DNA of 64,000 nucleotides from Oceaniovalibus sp. ACAM 378 (GCF_008085915.1 NZ_VSJK01000006.1:186001-250000), one strand, 5' to 3'; shown: positions 28,073 through 37,821, counted from the stretch's first letter. Program-made: numbers and translations. The notes: generated from the sequence alone by a model not told the origin.

Positions 28073-30364
28073 ATGAACAAAGCGATTACCGATGGGCTGG
28101 TTTTGATGCCACCGGCGTTTGCGGGTGGGTTGAATGTTTGGTCAAGTGAGGACGGCACCCCCGGTTCGGCAACCTATGCCGGTGCCGCCAATGCGGCGGT
28201 TATCGCGGCGGATCAGGATTTCGGTGGCTGTCTGGAACTGATCAAGCTGCAGGGCACGCAACGGCTGCGGTATAGCGGTGAGACACCGATTTTGCCGGGC
28301 TGCTATCTGCGGATTACCGCGCGGGTCAAGGCGGTGTCGGGCAACTTGCCTGCCATACGGATCGCTGGATGGGCCGGTGGTGCGGGTGGGGTGAACGTGC
28401 CCGGTGTCACGCAGATCGGGCCGTCGGTGCAACTGACGGGTTACGGCACGATTGCCGAAGTCAGCGCGATTGTCGGTGTGGGGCAGCGCACGGGCGTTGA
28501 TATGGTCTGGGGGCGTCAGGCGCTTTATGGGCATTTCGGGCTGGACCTGACGGGACCAAGCGGCGGTGTGGTGCGGATCGACGATATCGTGATCGAGGAT
28601 GTTACATCGGCCTTCCTGCGCACGCTGATGGATTGGGTGGATGTGCGCGACTACGGCGCCCTTGGCGACGGGACGGCGGATGACAGCGCGGCTTTCGACG
28701 CGGCGGATGCCGCGGCGAACGGTCGCTCTGTTCTGGTGCCCGAGGGCACGTACCGGTTGAACAGCGACATTACATTGGGCAACACCGTGCGCTTTGTCGG
28801 CAAGGTCAGCTTGCCCGCAAACCGGCGTCTGATCCTGCGCAAGAACTATGACCTGCCGACCTATATCGATGCGTTCGGCGATGAGGTGGAGGGGTTTAAG
28901 AGGGCGTTTCAGGCGTTGCTGAACAACACCGATCACGAAAGTCTGGACATGGGCGGACGGCGGATCGAACTGACCGGACCGATTGACATGGCGGCGGCGG
29001 TCAACAACCTGACAACCTATGAAATCCGCCGGGTGATCCGCAACGGCCAGTTCAACTGTGTCCCCAGCCCGGCGTGGGATATCGGGACAGTGACATCGAC
29101 GGCTCGCTACGCTGTCAACAACCCCAAGACGCTGACCGACGTCGCGAATGTCGCCAACATCGAGGTTGGATCGCTGGTCACCGGCACGGGTGTCGGACGC
29201 GAGGTCTATGTGCGGACCAAGAATGTCGGCGCCGGGACCGTGACGCTAAGCCAGCCGTTGTGGAACGCCGTGGGCAGTCAGACCTATACCTTCCGCAGGT
29301 TCCGGTATGCCTTGGATTTTGGCGGTTTCACCCGGCTGAGCAAATTCACGATCACCGATGTGGAGTTCCAGCTCGACGGGCTGGCCAGCGGTATCATGCT
29401 GGCCCCGGACGGCGAAACGTTTCACGTCAAGGACTGCTTCCTCACCAAGCCGAAGAACCGCGGGATAACGTCATCGGGCGGCGGCTGTCAGGATTTGCAG
29501 ATCGACCGCTGCCACTTCATCTCGGATGAACAGTCTCTTCCGGCAACACAGCGGCAATCCATCGGATTCAACGTCAACGCCAATGACGCCAAGATCCGCA
29601 ACAGCCGGTTTCAGCGGTTGGGCATAACGATGGTGCTGTTCGGTAACGGGCACCTGATCGTCGGCAATCACTGGTTTCAGGGCGACAATGTGAATGCCGG
29701 GCCGCGCACCGCCGGTGTCGTGCTGACCGAGACGAATGTGAAAACGGTGATCACCGGCAACTATATGGACAATTCGTTCATTGAATGGACGAATGAACAT
29801 GACGCGCAACCGTCGTTTTCGAACGAGTTTTCGTTTGGCGGGCTGTCATTGACTGGCAACATCTTTACGGCGAACGATGTGGCGCCGTGGTTTTCATGGA
29901 TCGTGATCAAACCCTATGGCTCCGGTCATTTCGTGCATGGTCTGAGCGTGATCGGAAACACGTTCAAGTCGCTGAACGGATCGGTAGATCGGGTGGACCG
30001 GGTCGACACGTCAATCGCCCCCCTTGATCCCGGATTGGCACGGATCGTCGAGTTCACGGGCAACACGTTCAACGGCGTGTCTCAGATCACCATCAACCCG
30101 GTCACTCTTGAATTCAGCCAGCCGGACAATGCCAGCGCCTGGACATTGGCGGTCGGGGGATATCTGCCGTTTCACGGGGTGACCCGCACGGTGTCAGCAA
30201 TTGTTCCGGACGGCGATCTGCTGACCACCGGGGCGGCTAAAGTGTATGACATGCCCAGTGTGACCACGCAGGACGGGGCGAACCGCGACCGGGTGCGTCT
30301 GGGGTGGTCGGTGCCGACCCGGGGGCGGGTGCAGCTTACCGTTCGCTGCGACAAGCCTTTCTGA
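28073..30364 (+). CDS. Beta-helix protein with pectate-lyase-like (GH28-related) domain
   Basis: A 763-residue protein. Residues about 186-215 carry the entry motif of the Pectate_lyase_3 domain, 'VRDYGALGDGTADDSAAFDA', followed by 'VLVPEGTYRLNSDI', and repeated short strands (for example 'IVGNHWFQGDN', 'VITGNYMDNSF', 'SVIGNTFKSL') that build a right-handed helix up to about residue 700. The N-terminal 185 residues look like a jelly-roll or carbohydrate-binding region. There is no signal peptide. The active-site residues of true GH28 enzymes are not evident. Such proteins act on polysaccharide, or serve as phage tail-spike-like binders. The ATG follows AGGAAAGG. Enzymatic activity is uncertain. 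Confidence 0.75.
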   Translation: MNKAITDGLVLMPPAFAGGLNVWSSEDGTPGSATYAGAANAAVIAADQDFGGCLELIKLQGTQRLRYSGETPILPGCYLRITARVKAVSGNLPAIRIAGWAGGAGGVNVPGVTQIGPSVQLTGYGTIAEVSAIVGVGQRTGVDMVWGRQALYGHFGLDLTGPSGGVVRIDDIVIEDVTSAFLRTLMDWVDVRDYGALGDGTADDSAAFDAADAAANGRSVLVPEGTYRLNSDITLGNTVRFVGKVSLPANRRLILRKNYDLPTYIDAFGDEVEGFKRAFQALLNNTDHESLDMGGRRIELTGPIDMAAAVNNLTTYEIRRVIRNGQFNCVPSPAWDIGTVTSTARYAVNNPKTLTDVANVANIEVGSLVTGTGVGREVYVRTKNVGAGTVTLSQPLWNAVGSQTYTFRRFRYALDFGGFTRLSKFTITDVEFQLDGLASGIMLAPDGETFHVKDCFLTKPKNRGITSSGGGCQDLQIDRCHFISDEQSLPATQRQSIGFNVNANDAKIRNSRFQRLGITMVLFGNGHLIVGNHWFQGDNVNAGPRTAGVVLTETNVKTVITGNYMDNSFIEWTNEHDAQPSFSNEFSFGGLSLTGNIFTANDVAPWFSWIVIKPYGSGHFVHGLSVIGNTFKSLNGSVDRVDRVDTSIAPLDPGLARIVEFTGNTFNGVSQITINPVTLEFSQPDNASAWTLAVGGYLPFHGVTRTVSAIVPDGDLLTTGAAKVYDMPSVTTQDGANRDRVRLGWSVPTRGRVQLTVRCDKPF

Positions 30365-30367
30365 GGC

Positions 30368-31033
30368 TCAGAACTCGGTCCAGGTGCCCAAGAGCAATCC
30401 AACGCCTTTGGCGCCACCGTTCAGCCGCCGGGTCAGCCCCGCCTCGACGCTGAGGCGCGGCGTGATCCGGCGCACATAGGTCGGTGCGAATGTCACTGCG
30501 CGGCCCAGCCAGTCGTCGTGGGCGCGCAGTTGCAAAATCAGGTGGGTGTCATTGTCGGGTTTCAACCCGAGGGTGGCATCGACCTTGGTCCAGTGATCGC
30601 CTGTGCCCGGTACAAGGCCATAGACGGCTTCGATTCCCATCCAGCCGTGGCCGAAGTTCGACCCGAACCCCTTGCCCCAGGATATGCCGGGCTGGATCAT
30701 CGGATAGATGGCACCGCTGGCATATCTACGCACCCCGAGGGCCAGTTCGCCGGAAACCCAGTGATCGCCGGACACCGCGAGCGAGCGGCGCGCAAAGACC
30801 ATGGCATCGCCATATTGCCCATCCTGCCGCGACCACGCTTTGCCGCCCAGCGTCACAACATCGCTCAGCCCGTATTCGGCATAGAGCGAGTTGTAACCGT
30901 CCTTTGTTTGATCGGCGAGTTCGGCAAAGGACAGTTGCGCTGCGGTGAACACGCGCCCCGTTTCGCGCGGCCATGCCCCGGTATAGGCGGGGGCCGGAAA
31001 GAACAGCAGAATCAGAGCGAGGATTCGGGTCAC
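30368..31033 (-). CDS. Exported, probably outer-membrane beta-rich protein of unknown function
   Basis: A 221-residue protein starting with GTG at 31033, five bases after a perfect AGGAGG. A signal peptide covers residues 1-19 (ending AYTGA). The mature protein is made of alternating amphipathic strands such as 'NSLYAEYGLSDVVTLGGKAW', 'SGELALGVRRYA', 'KVDATLGLKPD' and 'LSVEAGLTRRLN', ending in an aromatic Phe (TWTEF), as outer-membrane barrels do. I do not recognise a named family. It is convergent with the beta-helix gene with three bases between stops, and lies 154 bases downstream of nothing on its own strand except uvrB's far end. Confidence 0.7.
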   Translation of the reverse strand: MTRILALILLFFPAPAYTGAWPRETGRVFTAAQLSFAELADQTKDGYNSLYAEYGLSDVVTLGGKAWSRQDGQYGDAMVFARRSLAVSGDHWVSGELALGVRRYASGAIYPMIQPGISWGKGFGSNFGHGWMGIEAVYGLVPGTGDHWTKVDATLGLKPDNDTHLILQLRAHDDWLGRAVTFAPTYVRRITPRLSVEAGLTRRLNGGAKGVGLLLGTWTEF

Positions 31034-31213
31034 GGCGGCCTCCTGTCGGGCAGGTTGGGCCGGGTATGGTTAATCAGCCGTTAACGGGTGCATCACAGAG
31101 GTGCGGGGCAGCAGCCGGCTCGATCAGCTATCGTTCGAACCGGACGAAAACGCGGCCCCATCGCCGACTTTCAGGTCTTTGGGGGAGTTTGCCCGGGCGA
31201 GGGGCCGAGCAGG

Positions 31214-33397
31214 TCACTTACGCCGACGCTGCACGTTACCGCCCCTTTGCCCCGGTCGTCCTGCCGTGCTGCGCCCTGACGATTTTACCGCCGCTTCGGA
31301 CGCCGCCTCGACCGCTGACTGGCGGGCAAGTGGATCGGCAGAGACGGCCAGATCGACCGCCTCGAGCCGTTTCAACTCGTCGCGCAGGCGCGCGGCCTCC
31401 TCGAATTCCAGATTCTCGGCCGCCTTGCGCATGTCGGTGCGCAACCCGTCCAGAACCGTCTGAAGATTCGCCCCGGACATTCCCTTGTCGATCTTCGCCG
31501 TCACGCGGTTCATGTCGACATCGCCCTTGTACAGACCGGCCAGAACATCCTCGACGTTCTTTTTCACCGTCGTCGGCGTGATGTTGTGTTCGATATTGTA
31601 TGCCTGCTGCTTTTCGCGCCGCCGGTCGGTCTCGGCCAATGCGCGCTCCATGCTGCCGGTGATCCGGTCAGCGTACATGATCACCCGGCCTTCGGCGTTG
31701 CGCGCTGCCCGCCCGATGGTCTGTACCAATGAGGTTTCGGACCGCAGGAACCCTTCCTTGTCGGCATCCAGAATCGCCACCAGCCCGCATTCGGGGATAT
31801 CCAGACCTTCGCGCAGCAGGTTGATCCCGATCAGCACGTCAAATGCGCCAAGCCGCAGATCGCGCAGAATCTCGATCCGCTCCAGTGTATCGATCTCGCT
31901 GTGCATATAGCGCACCTTGATCCCCTGTTCGTGCAGGTATTCGGTCAGATCCTCGGCCATGCGTTTCGTCAGCGTGGTGACAAGCGTGCGAAATCCGTCT
32001 TTCGTCACTTTGCGGATTTCATCCAGCAGATCGTCCACCTGCATGGAAATCGGGCGAATTTCGACCATCGGGTCGACCAGACCGGTGGGACGGATCACCT
32101 GTTCGGTGAAAACCCCGCCAGTCTGCTCCATCTCCCACGCGGCGGGGGTGGCGGAAACAAACACCGATTGCGGGCGCATGGCGTCCCATTCCTCGAACTT
32201 CAGCGGCCGGTTGTCCATACAGCTGGGAAGGCGGAAACCGTGCTCGGCCAAGGTGAATTTGCGCCGATAGTCACCCTTGTACATGCCACCAATCTGCGGG
32301 ATCGAGACGTGGGATTCATCGGCGAAAACGATGGCGTTGTCGGGAATGAACTCGAACAGCGTGGGGGGTGGTTCGCCCGGAGCGCGCCCGGTCAGATACC
32401 GTGAATAGTTCTCGATCCCGTTACAGACCCCCGTCGCTTCCAGCATTTCCAGATCGAATGTGGTGCGCTGTTCCAGCCGCTGTGCCTCGAGCAGTTTGCC
32501 ATCGTTGACCAGTAGATCCAGCCGGTTGCGCAGCTCTTTTTTGATCTCGCCGACGGCTTGTTTCATTGTAGGTTTCGGGGTGACATAGTGCGAATTGGCG
32601 TAAATCCGGATGCTGTCGAACGTGTCGGTCTTATGCCCGGTCAGCGGGTCGAACTCGGTGATACTCTCCAGCTCATTGCCAAAGAACGACAACCGCCACG
32701 CCCGATCATCAAGGTGCGCGGGAAAGATCTCAAGCGAATCACCCCGCACGCGGAACGACCCCCGTGAGAAGGCGTGATCGTTGCGCTTGTATTGTTGTGC
32801 CACAAGATCGGCCATCACCGCGCGCTGATCGTATTCGCGGCCCGTCACCAGATCCTGGGTCATTGCCGAATAGGTTTCGACCGAACCGATGCCATAAATG
32901 CAGGACACCGATGCCACGATGATCACGTCGTCACGTTCCAGCAGCGCCCGGGTGGCCGAGTGGCGCATGCGGTCGATCTGATCGTTGATCTGGGACTCTT
33001 TCTCGATAAAGGTATCCGACCGCGCGACATAGGCCTCGGGTTGGTAATAGTCATAGAACGACACGAAATATTCGACCGCGTTGTCCGGGAAGAACCCTTT
33101 GAATTCGCCGTACAACTGTGCTGCGAGTGTCTTGTTCGGGGCCAGAATGATCGCCGGGCGCTGGGTCTGTTCGATCACTTTGGCCATCGTGTATGTCTTG
33201 CCGGTTCCGGTGGCCCCTAAAAGCACCTGATCCCGCTCGCCCGACATCACCCCCGCCGAGATTTCAGCGATCGCCTTGGGCTGGTCGCCTGCGGGCTGGA
33301 ATTCGGTTTGCATCCGGAACGGCCGCCCGCCCTCAAGCTTTGGCTTGCTCAGAACATCGGGGCGGGGGGTGATGGCGTTCATGTTGTTGTGTGGCAT
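31214..33397 (-). CDS. uvrB: Excinuclease ABC subunit UvrB
   Basis: A 727-residue DNA-repair helicase that verifies damage delivered by UvrA and recruits UvrC. Walker A is GATGTGKT near residue 62; the beta-hairpin region with '[14 protein letters not shown]' follows; '[15 protein letters not shown]' is the DEAD-like region; helicase motifs '[13 protein letters not shown]' and 'QTIGRAARN' lie in the second RecA domain. The C-terminal UVR motif ('[20 protein letters not shown]') binds UvrC. After it comes an extra 55-residue basic tail ending in RRRK. The ATG at 33397 follows AAGGA. I looked for an alphaproteobacterial SOS box (GTTC-N7-GTTC) upstream and did not find one. Confidence 0.97.
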   Translation of the reverse strand: MPHNNMNAITPRPDVLSKPKLEGGRPFRMQTEFQPAGDQPKAIAEISAGVMSGERDQVLLGATGTGKTYTMAKVIEQTQRPAIILAPNKTLAAQLYGEFKGFFPDNAVEYFVSFYDYYQPEAYVARSDTFIEKESQINDQIDRMRHSATRALLERDDVIIVASVSCIYGIGSVETYSAMTQDLVTGREYDQRAVMADLVAQQYKRNDHAFSRGSFRVRGDSLEIFPAHLDDRAWRLSFFGNELESITEFDPLTGHKTDTFDSIRIYANSHYVTPKPTMKQAVGEIKKELRNRLDLLVNDGKLLEAQRLEQRTTFDLEMLEATGVCNGIENYSRYLTGRAPGEPPPTLFEFIPDNAIVFADESHVSIPQIGGMYKGDYRRKFTLAEHGFRLPSCMDNRPLKFEEWDAMRPQSVFVSATPAAWEMEQTGGVFTEQVIRPTGLVDPMVEIRPISMQVDDLLDEIRKVTKDGFRTLVTTLTKRMAEDLTEYLHEQGIKVRYMHSEIDTLERIEILRDLRLGAFDVLIGINLLREGLDIPECGLVAILDADKEGFLRSETSLVQTIGRAARNAEGRVIMYADRITGSMERALAETDRRREKQQAYNIEHNITPTTVKKNVEDVLAGLYKGDVDMNRVTAKIDKGMSGANLQTVLDGLRTDMRKAAENLEFEEAARLRDELKRLEAVDLAVSADPLARQSAVEAASEAAVKSSGRSTAGRPGQRGGNVQRRRK

Positions 33398-33873
33398 TGG
33401 GCGATTCCTTGGGCTGACCACATAAGTGATGTGTTTCGCACGGGGTTCAACTGGTCAGATGGAAAGGGGCATGGGTAACATTGGCGCAGAAGTGAGTCGA
33501 AACTGGCCATTCGCGCAATCAAAACGCGCGTAAGTGTCACTCACATGGGTTGCAGCGGGGGTTTCGGGCGGCGCACCGCCGAAATCCCCTGTGGTTTCGG
33601 CGATGCGTTGCGCGGCTCGAACAGACTCAACCCTAAGTTGTAAATTTAACTTGATTCAAAACGCGACTCATGCGCTTATTAACTTGCAAGCAGCAGGTCT
33701 GGCTGCCGGACGGGACGCGAATACCCACCCCTCGCTCACCCTGCGAAACGTCTGGCGGCCAGTTCCCTTCCCACCACAGAATGCTTCATCCCCTGCTTGC
33801 CTTTCAGACCTTCATGCCCAATAACCCAAGGCAATCCCGGCAGGTGTCCGGGTCATCCTGACAGGAGACGGGC
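33398..33873. other. Long divergent intergenic region between uvrB and the complex I subunit gene
   Basis: 476 bases with no credible gene. It holds a GC-rich hairpin (33557-33589) and an AT-rich stretch at about 33635-33685 that is the best place for the rightward promoter (for example TTGATT at 33651). No tRNA fold was found. The last 30 bases carry the AGGAGA ribosome site of the complex I gene. Confidence 0.5.
33557..33589. repeat. GC-rich hairpin in the uvrB upstream region
   Basis: GGGG-TTTCGG-GCGG pairs with CCGCCGAAATCCCC around a GCA-type loop, with one bulged G and one mismatch. No T-run follows on either strand. A similar GGTTTCGGCG stretch follows at 33592. It may belong to a small RNA or a leader. 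Confidence 0.45.
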
Positions 33874-34185
33874 ATGAGCGCGCGCATCTATAGACCGGCA
33901 AAGACCGCCATGTCGTCGGGCATGGCCAGAACCCATGAGTGGATTTTGGAATTCGTGCCGGTCACGGCACGCGAAGTTGATCCGTTGATGGGCTGGACCT
34001 CGTCGTCAGACACCCAGGCACAGGTTCAACTGCGGTTCGAAACCATGGAAGAGGCGCGGGAATATGCGCAGGAACGCGGGATCGTTGCAATCGTGACCCA
34101 GCCCCGCGAGCGTCGCGCCAATATCCGCGTTGGCGGATATGGCGAAAATTTCGCCATCAACCGGCGCGGCACCTGGACCCACTAG
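33874..34185 (+). CDS. NADH:ubiquinone oxidoreductase accessory subunit, NDUFS4 type (ETC complex I)
   Basis: A 103-residue homologue of the mitochondrial 18-kDa subunit NDUFS4, found in alphaproteobacterial complex I. The whole protein matches the family: 'ARIYRPAKTAMSSGMART', 'WILEFVPVTAREVDPLMGW' and 'LRFETMEEAREYAQERG', with the final 'YGENFAINRRGTWTH'. It stabilises the complex near the NADH-binding module. The ATG at 33874 follows AGGAGA. It stands apart from the nuo operon, as it usually does. Confidence 0.93.
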   Translation: MSARIYRPAKTAMSSGMARTHEWILEFVPVTAREVDPLMGWTSSSDTQAQVQLRFETMEEAREYAQERGIVAIVTQPRERRANIRVGGYGENFAINRRGTWTH

Positions 34186-34680
34186 AGTCCTTTCAGACCC
34201 GATCACAGCTGCCGCCCGTTTGGGGCTATACTGTTCGGAATCGGGGCGCTGCTTCGGCATCCCGATGATTTGGTTGCGCAGGCCGCGGATCAGATAACCT
34301 GCAGCGGCGATGTCGTCCGTTTTGGCTCCAGTGTTGTCTATCGGCGGAAGACAGCTATCTGACGTCCAAGGACTGACCCTCGACAAATCAGGCCCTGCTT
34401 TGCAAAGGGGCTGCAATGACTGCCGACTTCCACAACCTAGCGAAACGGCTCCGGTCATGACGCCTGACATGGTCGAAGTCGTGCCAACCGGCGGGGGGTA
34501 TCTTTGCCGCGCCGTATTCGCAGGACCAGTGTTTGCTGCCCGCAACAACTTGGACGCGGTGGGAAACATATCTGCGTCCGCTGCGAAATTCGTGATGAGA
34601 TCACACGTCAAAGCGGGCGAAATAGGTCCGCCGCCAACCGCATCCCCTCTGCTGATCCATATTGCTGCAAAGGTCGCTTG
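34186..34680. other. Gene-poor stretch, possibly degraded
   Basis: 495 bases after the complex I gene with no convincing coding frame. The plus-strand frame at 34310-34681 has weak third-position GC bias and no recognisable family. I see no tRNA, no transposase motif and no strong hairpin. Lower coding signal than the surroundings suggests either regulatory DNA or a decayed gene. Confidence 0.45.
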
Positions 34681-34920
34681 ATGGAAACTCCGAAGCCACA
34701 GTATTTCGGGGCCACCCACATCCAACGGCTTGGAGCGTTGGCGAACCCGAAGCGCGTCGGGGCGCGACTTGTCGCAAAGGTCGTGGCTGCGACGATCGTT
34801 GCGCCGATGGGGATGGGACTGGTTTGGGGGGCGGGCAGATCTATCGGGTTGAACGCCGCGATGCTGTGGTCTCATATCGGCGTCACACACCGGGCGCACG
34901 CGCCGATCAGGGCTGCCTGA
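34681..34920 (+). CDS. Small ORF of unknown function abutting the RND gene (uncertain)
   Basis: A 79-codon frame with a reasonable ribosome site (AAAGG, seven bases before the ATG) and fairly normal codon use. Residues about 30-62 are moderately hydrophobic with several glycines ('VAAPMGMGL'-like region), so a short membrane segment is possible. Its stop is one base before the GTG of the RND gene, which suggests translational coupling. I do not recognise a family. It may instead be the tail of a degraded gene that extends into 34186-34680. Confidence 0.35.
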   Translation: METPKPQYFGATHIQRLGALANPKRVGARLVAKVVAATIVAPMGMGLVWGAGRSIGLNAAMLWSHIGVTHRAHAPIRAA

Positions 34921-34921
34921 G

Positions 34922-37087
34922 GTGGGGTTGCGCGGAATTGGCTTCGGCGCCGAACAGATCGGCATCGCGGCGTTGCGATTTCCGCGCATTGCCTCCGTTT
35001 GCATCTTCGTGCTGCTTGTCCTGATCGGCAGCAGTTTGCCGAACCTTTCGTTTGATGACGATATCAACCGTGTCTTTTTGTCCGACAGCGCCCTGTCGCA
35101 AGCCCAGCAGACTTACGAGGCAGAGCAGTCGCCGCCGCTTGGCACGGTTCTGATCCATGTGACGTCGCCAGCTGCCCTGAGCGCGGATCAGATGACGTCC
35201 CTGCGCGATCTGTCGCTGGATCTGGAATTCATCGAAGGGGTGACGGCTGTCGCATCTCCCTTTGTGTTGCGATGGCCTCCCACTGCGGATGCACCTTCGG
35301 GAACGCCTCTGTTCGGGCAGCAGATCGATAAGGGCTTCATTGATGACTTGGCGGCGTTCGAGGCGTTGGATACCGGTCTGCCGACATTCCTGAACACAAC
35401 CCTGACGGCCATGATGTTCAGCGTGTCGATCAACACCGATCAGACCACAGTTGCCGCCGCGGTCTCCAATATCTCGGCGGAACTGGGCCATGCGTTGCCC
35501 GCCGGCCTTTCCGCAAACATCACCGGCGAGGATGTCATCAGTTCGGAAATCGTGTCCGGACTGAAGGATGATCTGATTGCACTGAACCTCTGGGGCGCGG
35601 TGATGGTTGCGCTGGCGGCGTTTGTCTTGTTGCGCGATCTGCGCATGGCATTGCTGGCGGTGTTCCCTGCGGTCACCGGTGCCGCGGGCGTTCTGGCGCT
35701 TTCTGTCTGGCTTGGTTATCCGATCACTGTTCTGAGCAATGTGATCCCGATCCTTTTACTGGTGCTGGGGGTCGCGGATGGCGTGCATCTGGCGGGCAGC
35801 ATTAAGGAAACCGGCGATGTCCGCAGGGCCATCGAAACCATTGGCCCCGCATGCGCCCTGACCGCCCTGACCACAGCCGTGGCGTTCGCCAGCATCACCC
35901 TGACCGGGAACTCTCAGCTTTACGAGTTTGCCGTTCTGGGCGCGGTCGGAACGATGCTGTCGTTTGCAATTGTCATCGTCACATTCGCGGTTCTTGGCCG
36001 GACATTTCGTCTGTCTGACCGGGCCGTGCCGCAGATTAGCGCGTCGATCGCCCAACGTCTGACAAAGATCGGCGTCGCCCGGCCCCGAACCACGGTTGTG
36101 CTGTGCATCCTGGTGCTGATCCTTGCGACATTCGGCTTCAGCCAGACGCGGGCGTGGTTTCCGCTCTATCTGAACCTGCCCGACGGCAGCGCAACGCTTG
36201 GCACAAACGACGCCATCTCGGAAGATTTTGGCGGCGTTTTCCAGATGATTGTTGAAACGGATGGCGATTGGAAACAAACCCGTGCCCTGACCGAACGGCT
36301 GGAGGCGGCGAGCGGCCCGGGTACGGTCCTTTCAGAGGTCAACTTTGCCCGCTGGCTGGGCCATCCGGACACGCGGCCATCGCAAGAAGAACTGGCAACC
36401 CTGCCTCGGGAGTTGGTCGACCAAATCCGTGCCAAAGAGGATTCATCGCGGATCTTCGTGTCGGTGCCCGAACCGATGCGCAGCAAGGACACACTGGCGC
36501 AGTTTGACGAAATCCATTACGTGGCGCTTGCGGCAGGGGCCGACCGGGTCATCGGCCTGCCGACGATCATGCGAGTTGAGGCCGTGACGCTGATCGGGCA
36601 ATTGTCGTTCGGTTTGCTTGTCGCAGCCGTCGGTGCGACCGGTTTGGTAGCTGTGGCATTTCGCTCGGTACGACTTGTGCCTGTTCTCATCATTCCCAAC
36701 GTCCTGCCCCTGATGCTGACGGGTGCCTCGCTGCACCTGTGGGCGCAGGGCCAGCTTACGCCGACCGCGGTTCTTGCCCTGACAATCGCGTTCGGCATTG
36801 CCATTGATGACACTGTGCATTTTCTCAGCCGGTTTCGCGCGTTGACGGCGCAGGGACAGACGGCACAGCAGGCGGTTCTGGCGGCGGCAGGATCGACAGG
36901 TCAGGTCATGGTGCTGACAACACTTTTACTGACCTTCGGCCTTTGTGTGACGCTGTTCAGCGACTTCAATCCGATCCGAGTATTTGGCGGCATGATGATC
37001 GTAACGCTCTGGGCGGCGCTGTTGACCGATCTGTTCCTTCTGCCCGCACTCTTGACCTGGAAAAGGACTGCAAATGGTTCTGTTTAG
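34922..37087 (+). CDS. MMPL-type RND transporter
   Basis: A 721-residue integral membrane protein with the RND/MMPL layout: one N-terminal helix, a periplasmic loop (about 45-215), a bundle of five or six helices (about 220-370), a helix near 395, a second loop and a final bundle from about 555. The 'GVADGVHLAGSI' and 'GIAIDDTVHFLSRFRA' segments are the duplicated helix-4 motifs with the proton-relay Asp residues. Proteins like this move lipids or hydrophobic molecules; hopanoid transporters are relatives. The GTG start at 34922 is likely but a later start is possible. The next gene overlaps its 3' end by 14 bases. Confidence 0.85.
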   Translation: MGLRGIGFGAEQIGIAALRFPRIASVCIFVLLVLIGSSLPNLSFDDDINRVFLSDSALSQAQQTYEAEQSPPLGTVLIHVTSPAALSADQMTSLRDLSLDLEFIEGVTAVASPFVLRWPPTADAPSGTPLFGQQIDKGFIDDLAAFEALDTGLPTFLNTTLTAMMFSVSINTDQTTVAAAVSNISAELGHALPAGLSANITGEDVISSEIVSGLKDDLIALNLWGAVMVALAAFVLLRDLRMALLAVFPAVTGAAGVLALSVWLGYPITVLSNVIPILLLVLGVADGVHLAGSIKETGDVRRAIETIGPACALTALTTAVAFASITLTGNSQLYEFAVLGAVGTMLSFAIVIVTFAVLGRTFRLSDRAVPQISASIAQRLTKIGVARPRTTVVLCILVLILATFGFSQTRAWFPLYLNLPDGSATLGTNDAISEDFGGVFQMIVETDGDWKQTRALTERLEAASGPGTVLSEVNFARWLGHPDTRPSQEELATLPRELVDQIRAKEDSSRIFVSVPEPMRSKDTLAQFDEIHYVALAAGADRVIGLPTIMRVEAVTLIGQLSFGLLVAAVGATGLVAVAFRSVRLVPVLIIPNVLPLMLTGASLHLWAQGQLTPTAVLALTIAFGIAIDDTVHFLSRFRALTAQGQTAQQAVLAAAGSTGQVMVLTTLLLTFGLCVTLFSDFNPIRVFGGMMIVTLWAALLTDLFLLPALLTWKRTANGSV

Positions 37088-37565
37088 ATTGATTGTTCTT
37101 GCGGCAATTCTTGCCGCCACGGCCGGCGCGGCCGATCCGCTCGCCGACATGGCGGGCACATGGCAGGGGGCCGGTTGGGCCAAAGAAACGCAGCAGGGAC
37201 CACAGGAAACCGTGCGGTGCCGGATCACCAACAGCTATGATCAAGCGACCCGGACCCTCACGCTTTCGGGCCGCTGTGTCGTGCCCGGGCGACAGCTTAC
37301 CATTGCAGGCAGCCTGACCGGCTCTGATGGCGCCGAGCGGATAACCGGGATCTGGTCGAACCCCGACGGGATCGGCAGCGTCCAGATCGTCGGCATTCAG
37401 CGGGAGGGTATCGTGGCGTTCAATTTCAAAGCAACTGACCCGGCGACCGGCCGTGACCTTGCGCAGAACGTCGAATGGCGCGTGTCAGACGGTGCTCTGC
37501 GATTGCGTTCAACGGACCGGCGGACGCCGACGATCAAGATGTCGGATATTTCATTTGTCAGGTAA
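37074..37565 (+). CDS. Small exported protein of unknown function
   Basis: A 163-residue protein with a signal peptide (residues 1-19, ending TAGAA). The mature part opens with 'DPLADMAGTWQGAGWAKE', a start seen in many lipocalin-like or calycin-type proteins, and is predicted beta-rich, with two cysteines (RCRI and GRCV). The ATG lies inside the RND gene's last codons after AAAAGGA, so the two are co-translated and the product may work with the RND pump in the periplasm. No family name can be given from sequence alone. A terminator follows at 37583. Confidence 0.75.
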   Translation: MVLFRLIVLAAILAATAGAADPLADMAGTWQGAGWAKETQQGPQETVRCRITNSYDQATRTLTLSGRCVVPGRQLTIAGSLTGSDGAERITGIWSNPDGIGSVQIVGIQREGIVAFNFKATDPATGRDLAQNVEWRVSDGALRLRSTDRRTPTIKMSDISFVR

Positions 37566-37582
37566 CGAGAGAACCATAGATG

Positions 37583-37602
37583 CCGGTCAGAAGACCGGTT
37601 TT
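37583..37602 (+). terminator. Rho-independent terminator of the RND operon
   Basis: CCGGTC-AGAA-GACCGG followed by TTTT: a perfect 6-bp stem, 4-base loop and T-run, 18 bases after the stop of the small exported protein. It separates this operon from the TetR-led one. Confidence 0.75.
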
Positions 37603-37792
37603 CCGTCGGTTGGCGGGTTTTGCGGAACAACATTCTATCCACGGGGTCAGGTCATCCACTGGTAAGCGGAACCGATTTTTGAGCCAGACGTTGCTTTTGG
37701 TCTGCGGTCAAAACTCAAGTCAAATCGGTTTTCCATCGGTACATGTCGATCCTGCCCGACGCTGCGTCAGACTAACAAATTCGGTGATTATC

Positions 37793-37821
37793 TTGACGGG
37801 GCACTCGGCACTCACTACCTA
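37793..37821 (+). promoter_or_regulatory. Candidate promoter of the TetR/RND operon
   Basis: TTGACG at 37793-37798, a 17-base spacer and TACCTA at 37816-37821. The -10 region touches the palindrome at 37821-37833, a position where a bound repressor would block transcription. Confidence 0.35.

Noticed and set aside
31034-31213. Possible tRNA because of a GTTCGAA stretch near 31133
   Set aside because: No acceptor, D or anticodon stems can be paired around it.
33398-33480. SOS (LexA) box upstream of uvrB
   Set aside because: A single GTTC occurs at about 33446 but the second half-site is missing, so no alphaproteobacterial SOS box is supported.
34006-35067. 353-codon minus-strand frame across the gene-poor region
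   Set aside because: It overlaps the 3' half of the complex I gene and the 5' end of the RND gene, both well supported, and its own sequence has low complexity and no family.
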